A DNA stretch of 60,757 nucleotides from Spirosoma sp. 48-14 (lineage in GTDB: Bacteria > Bacteroidota > Bacteroidia > Cytophagales > Spirosomataceae), in the NCBI RefSeq assembly GCF_001898575.1, contig NZ_MKUD01000022.1, forward strand, positions 261,214-321,970. The letters run 5' to 3'. A program made the translations under genes and the position numbers. The notes beneath the pieces are model-generated. The model had not been told where the DNA came from. It saw only the letters and a program-made list of their open reading frames with translations, and did not search any database. This document shows positions 59,203-60,757 of the stretch, piece after piece (position 1 is the first letter of the stretch; every line of letters starts with the position of its first letter).

Positions 59203-60504
59203 ATGAATTTTATCGAAGAACTTCGCTGGCGTGGTATGTTGAACGACATGACCCCCGGCACCGAAGAACAATTACAAAAGGGAATGACTTCCGGTTATAT
59301 CGGTTTCGACCCTACGGCAGCCTCGCTGCACATTGGTAACCTGGCTACGATCATGCTACTGGTGCACTTACAACGGGCAGGGCATAAACCATTTGCCCTG
59401 GTGGGCGGAGCAACCGGAATGATTGGTGATCCATCAGGCCGTTCGACGGAACGAGATTATCTGTCAGAAGAGACATTGCGTCGAAATCAGGAAGGAATAC
59501 GGGCTCAACTAGCCCGCTTTCTGAATTTTGATTCGGGCGAAAATGCTGCTGAAATGGTCAATAACTATGATTGGTTTAAGGGATTGTCGTTTCTGGACTT
59601 TCTACGGGAAGCAGGGCAGCATATTACTGTAAACTACATGGTGGCCAAGGATTCTGTAAAAAAACGGCTTGAAACCGGATTGTCGTTTATGGAATTCTCT
59701 TATCAGCTGTTGCAGGGATACGATTTCTATTGGCTTTATAAAAACAAAGGTGTCCGACTCCAGATGGGCGGGTCGGACCAATGGGGCAATATAACTACTG
59801 GTACCGAATTAATCCGACGCAAAGAAAGCGGATCGGCAGATCCTTCCGTAGAACATCTGGCCTATGCCCTCACAACACCGTTGATTACAAAAGCAGACGG
59901 AACCAAATTTGGTAAGTCGGCTGGGGGCAACGTATGGCTTGATCCTGCCATGACATCCCCGTATCAGTTTTACCAATTCTGGCTCAATGCCTCTGATGAC
60001 GATTGCCCAAGGTTAATCCGGGTATTTACATTGCTACCTAAGGAAGAGATCGAGGAATTAGAGCGACAGCATGCCGAAGCACCCCATTTACGCATTTTGC
60101 AGAAAGCCATTGCAAAAGATGTAACCATTCGGGTTCATTCGCAGGCTGGGTATGATCTAGCCGTAAAAGCATCGGAGGTCTTATTTGGTAAAGCAACACT
60201 GGATACTTTACGCTCCATTGCGTCAGACGAGTTCGATGTTATTTTCGAAGGAGTGCCTCAAACGGAAATAACAGCCGATGAGCTCGCCAGTTGTAAGGAT
60301 ATCACCGATCTACTGTCAGTAGCCAGTCGGGGCGAAGTGTATGCATCAAAAGGCGAAGCTCGTCGAGCAATTTCACAAAATGCGGTTAGTTTAAACAAAA
60401 TTAAAGTATCTGATCCGGCCGCTCCTGTAGAGTTAGACTGGCTGCAAGAGCGCTATATTCTGGTATCGAAGGGTAAGAAAAATCACCTTTTGAAAAAAGT
60501 TTAA
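59203..60504 (+). CDS. tyrS: Tyrosyl-tRNA synthetase
   Basis: The 433-aa class I synthetase starts at ATG 59203 ([20 protein letters not shown]). A TTG three codons earlier lies inside the hairpin end. The HIGH motif is LHIGNLATI, the tyrosine pocket includes [13 protein letters not shown] and [14 protein letters not shown], and the KMSKS motif is [11 protein letters not shown]-terminal S4 RNA-binding domain (about 365-433) ends in the [11 protein letters not shown] tail. It attaches tyrosine to its tRNA. A strong terminator follows. Confidence 0.97.
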   Translation: MNFIEELRWRGMLNDMTPGTEEQLQKGMTSGYIGFDPTAASLHIGNLATIMLLVHLQRAGHKPFALVGGATGMIGDPSGRSTERDYLSEETLRRNQEGIRAQLARFLNFDSGENAAEMVNNYDWFKGLSFLDFLREAGQHITVNYMVAKDSVKKRLETGLSFMEFSYQLLQGYDFYWLYKNKGVRLQMGGSDQWGNITTGTELIRRKESGSADPSVEHLAYALTTPLITKADGTKFGKSAGGNVWLDPAMTSPYQFYQFWLNASDDDCPRLIRVFTLLPKEEIEELERQHAEAPHLRILQKAIAKDVTIRVHSQAGYDLAVKASEVLFGKATLDTLRSIASDEFDVIFEGVPQTEITADELASCKDITDLLSVASRGEVYASKGEARRAISQNAVSLNKIKVSDPAAPVELDWLQERYILVSKGKKNHLLKKV

Positions 60505-60532
60505 AAATTTTATTTCTACTAACTGATTGATA

Positions 60533-60571
60533 TTGGGGTGCTTACCAAATATTGTTTGGTGAGCACCCCAA
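60533..60571 (+). terminator. Rho-independent terminator of tyrS
   Basis: The 17-bp stem 60533-60549 / 60555-60571 has one mismatch and a 5-base loop, followed by TTATTTT. Confidence 0.93.
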
Positions 60572-60589
60572 TTATTTTAGAAGAAGGTC

Positions 60590-60620
60590 TTGACAAGGGT
60601 GAAAAAAGCCCCTACCTTTG
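60590..60620 (+). promoter_or_regulatory. Strong promoter, first of two at the right edge
   Basis: TTGACA begins at 60590 and TACCTTTG is at 60613-60620, with 20 bp between TTG and TA. A full match to the Bacteroidota consensus, just after the tyrS terminator. Confidence 0.82.
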
Positions 60621-60641
60621 CAGTCCCAAATCGAAAGAAAC

Positions 60642-60724
60642 GGGGCTGATTGAGAAAGCAACCGCCTAACAATCAGTGAGTTAAGTATAAGCCCCTGAAA
60701 ATCAAGTCAAAAAAATATTTTCAG
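60642..60724 (+). promoter_or_regulatory. Structured leader between the two promoters
   Basis: GGGGCT (60642-60647) can pair with AGCCCC (60690-60695), GATTG (60648-60652) with CAATC (60670-60674), and CTGAAAAT (60695-60702) with ATTTTCAG (60717-60724). No reading frame is seen. It looks like an RNA leader, perhaps of an rRNA operon that starts beyond the window. Confidence 0.5.
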
Positions 60725-60731
60725 ATTTTAC

Positions 60732-60757
60732 TTGACAAACCGCAAAAAGTCTCGTAC
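60732..60757 (+). promoter_or_regulatory. Second promoter, cut by the right edge
   Basis: TTGACA begins at 60732, then 20 bp after TTG a TAC at 60755-60757 where the window stops. Spacing is identical to the first promoter, so a TACnTTTG-like box probably continues outside. Confidence 0.6.

Overview
The window looks like chromosomal DNA of a Bacteroidota bacterium of the Cytophagales, probably Spirosoma or a close relative. The genus is an impression from protein style, not a tested assignment. The evidence is: promoters of the Bacteroidota type (TTG/TTTG, 19-20 bp, TAnnTTTG) in front of many genes; a subtilase ending in a type IX secretion sorting domain; DUF4249 and DUF2911 proteins; many lipoproteins and signal-peptide outer-membrane proteins; and few Shine-Dalgarno sequences. 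No insertion sequence, integrase, phage module or tRNA gene was found. Most of the window is ordinary housekeeping and envelope content.

Layout. 1-5.8 kb: 5' end of a DEAD-box helicase, SDR and PhyH-type oxidoreductases, a D15-type barrel, a class III aminotransferase and an outer-membrane protein. 5.9-11.2 kb: a 41-aa membrane peptide coupled to a sodium:solute symporter, DUF4249 and DUF2911 proteins, a NUDIX enzyme and a small secreted protein. 11.2-16.8 kb: O-methyltransferase, macrodomain protein, T9SS-sorted subtilase, lipoprotein, and a MetR-like LysR regulator divergent from an EamA exporter. 16.9-20.4 kb: a co-directional four-gene envelope module of unknown function: a coiled-coil protein, a membrane-anchored PspA-like coiled coil, a membrane-anchored Ppx/GppA-like ASKHA protein and a small polytopic protein. 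20.6-25.6 kb: lipoprotein MsrA, MiaE, a 39-aa membrane peptide and an AddB-type nuclease. 25.78-26.07 kb: a CRISPR array of 5 repeats and 4 spacers with no cas genes in the window. 26.2-38.7 kb: acyl-CoA dehydrogenase, second DUF2911 protein, sialate O-acetylesterase, orphan GroES-like protein, YidD, Lgt, and S9 and M1 peptidases. 38.9-49.9 kb: lipoprotein, fructokinase/MFS pair, a one-POTRA barrel, an SPFH protein with four N-terminal repeats (vault-like plan), a heterodimeric ABC exporter with complementary degenerate sites, and a lipoprotein. 50-60.5 kb: TonB-like protein, a glycosidase-like protein, an erythromycin-esterase-fold lipoprotein, IlvE, a PduO-type adenosyltransferase, a membrane protein coupled to QueA, and TyrS. 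The right edge holds two promoters of identical spacing that point out of the window, probably an rRNA or other strong operon leader.

A recurring feature is a set of long intergenic inverted repeats with arms of 17-33 bp. Their sequences differ, several are built of 8-10 bp repeat words, and they lie between genes and sometimes contain the stop codon of a neighbour. Three of them sit in the three gaps of the four-gene module.

The best candidates for something undescribed are the four-gene ASKHA/PspA-like module, the vault-like SPFH protein, the small symporter-coupled peptide and the hairpin family.
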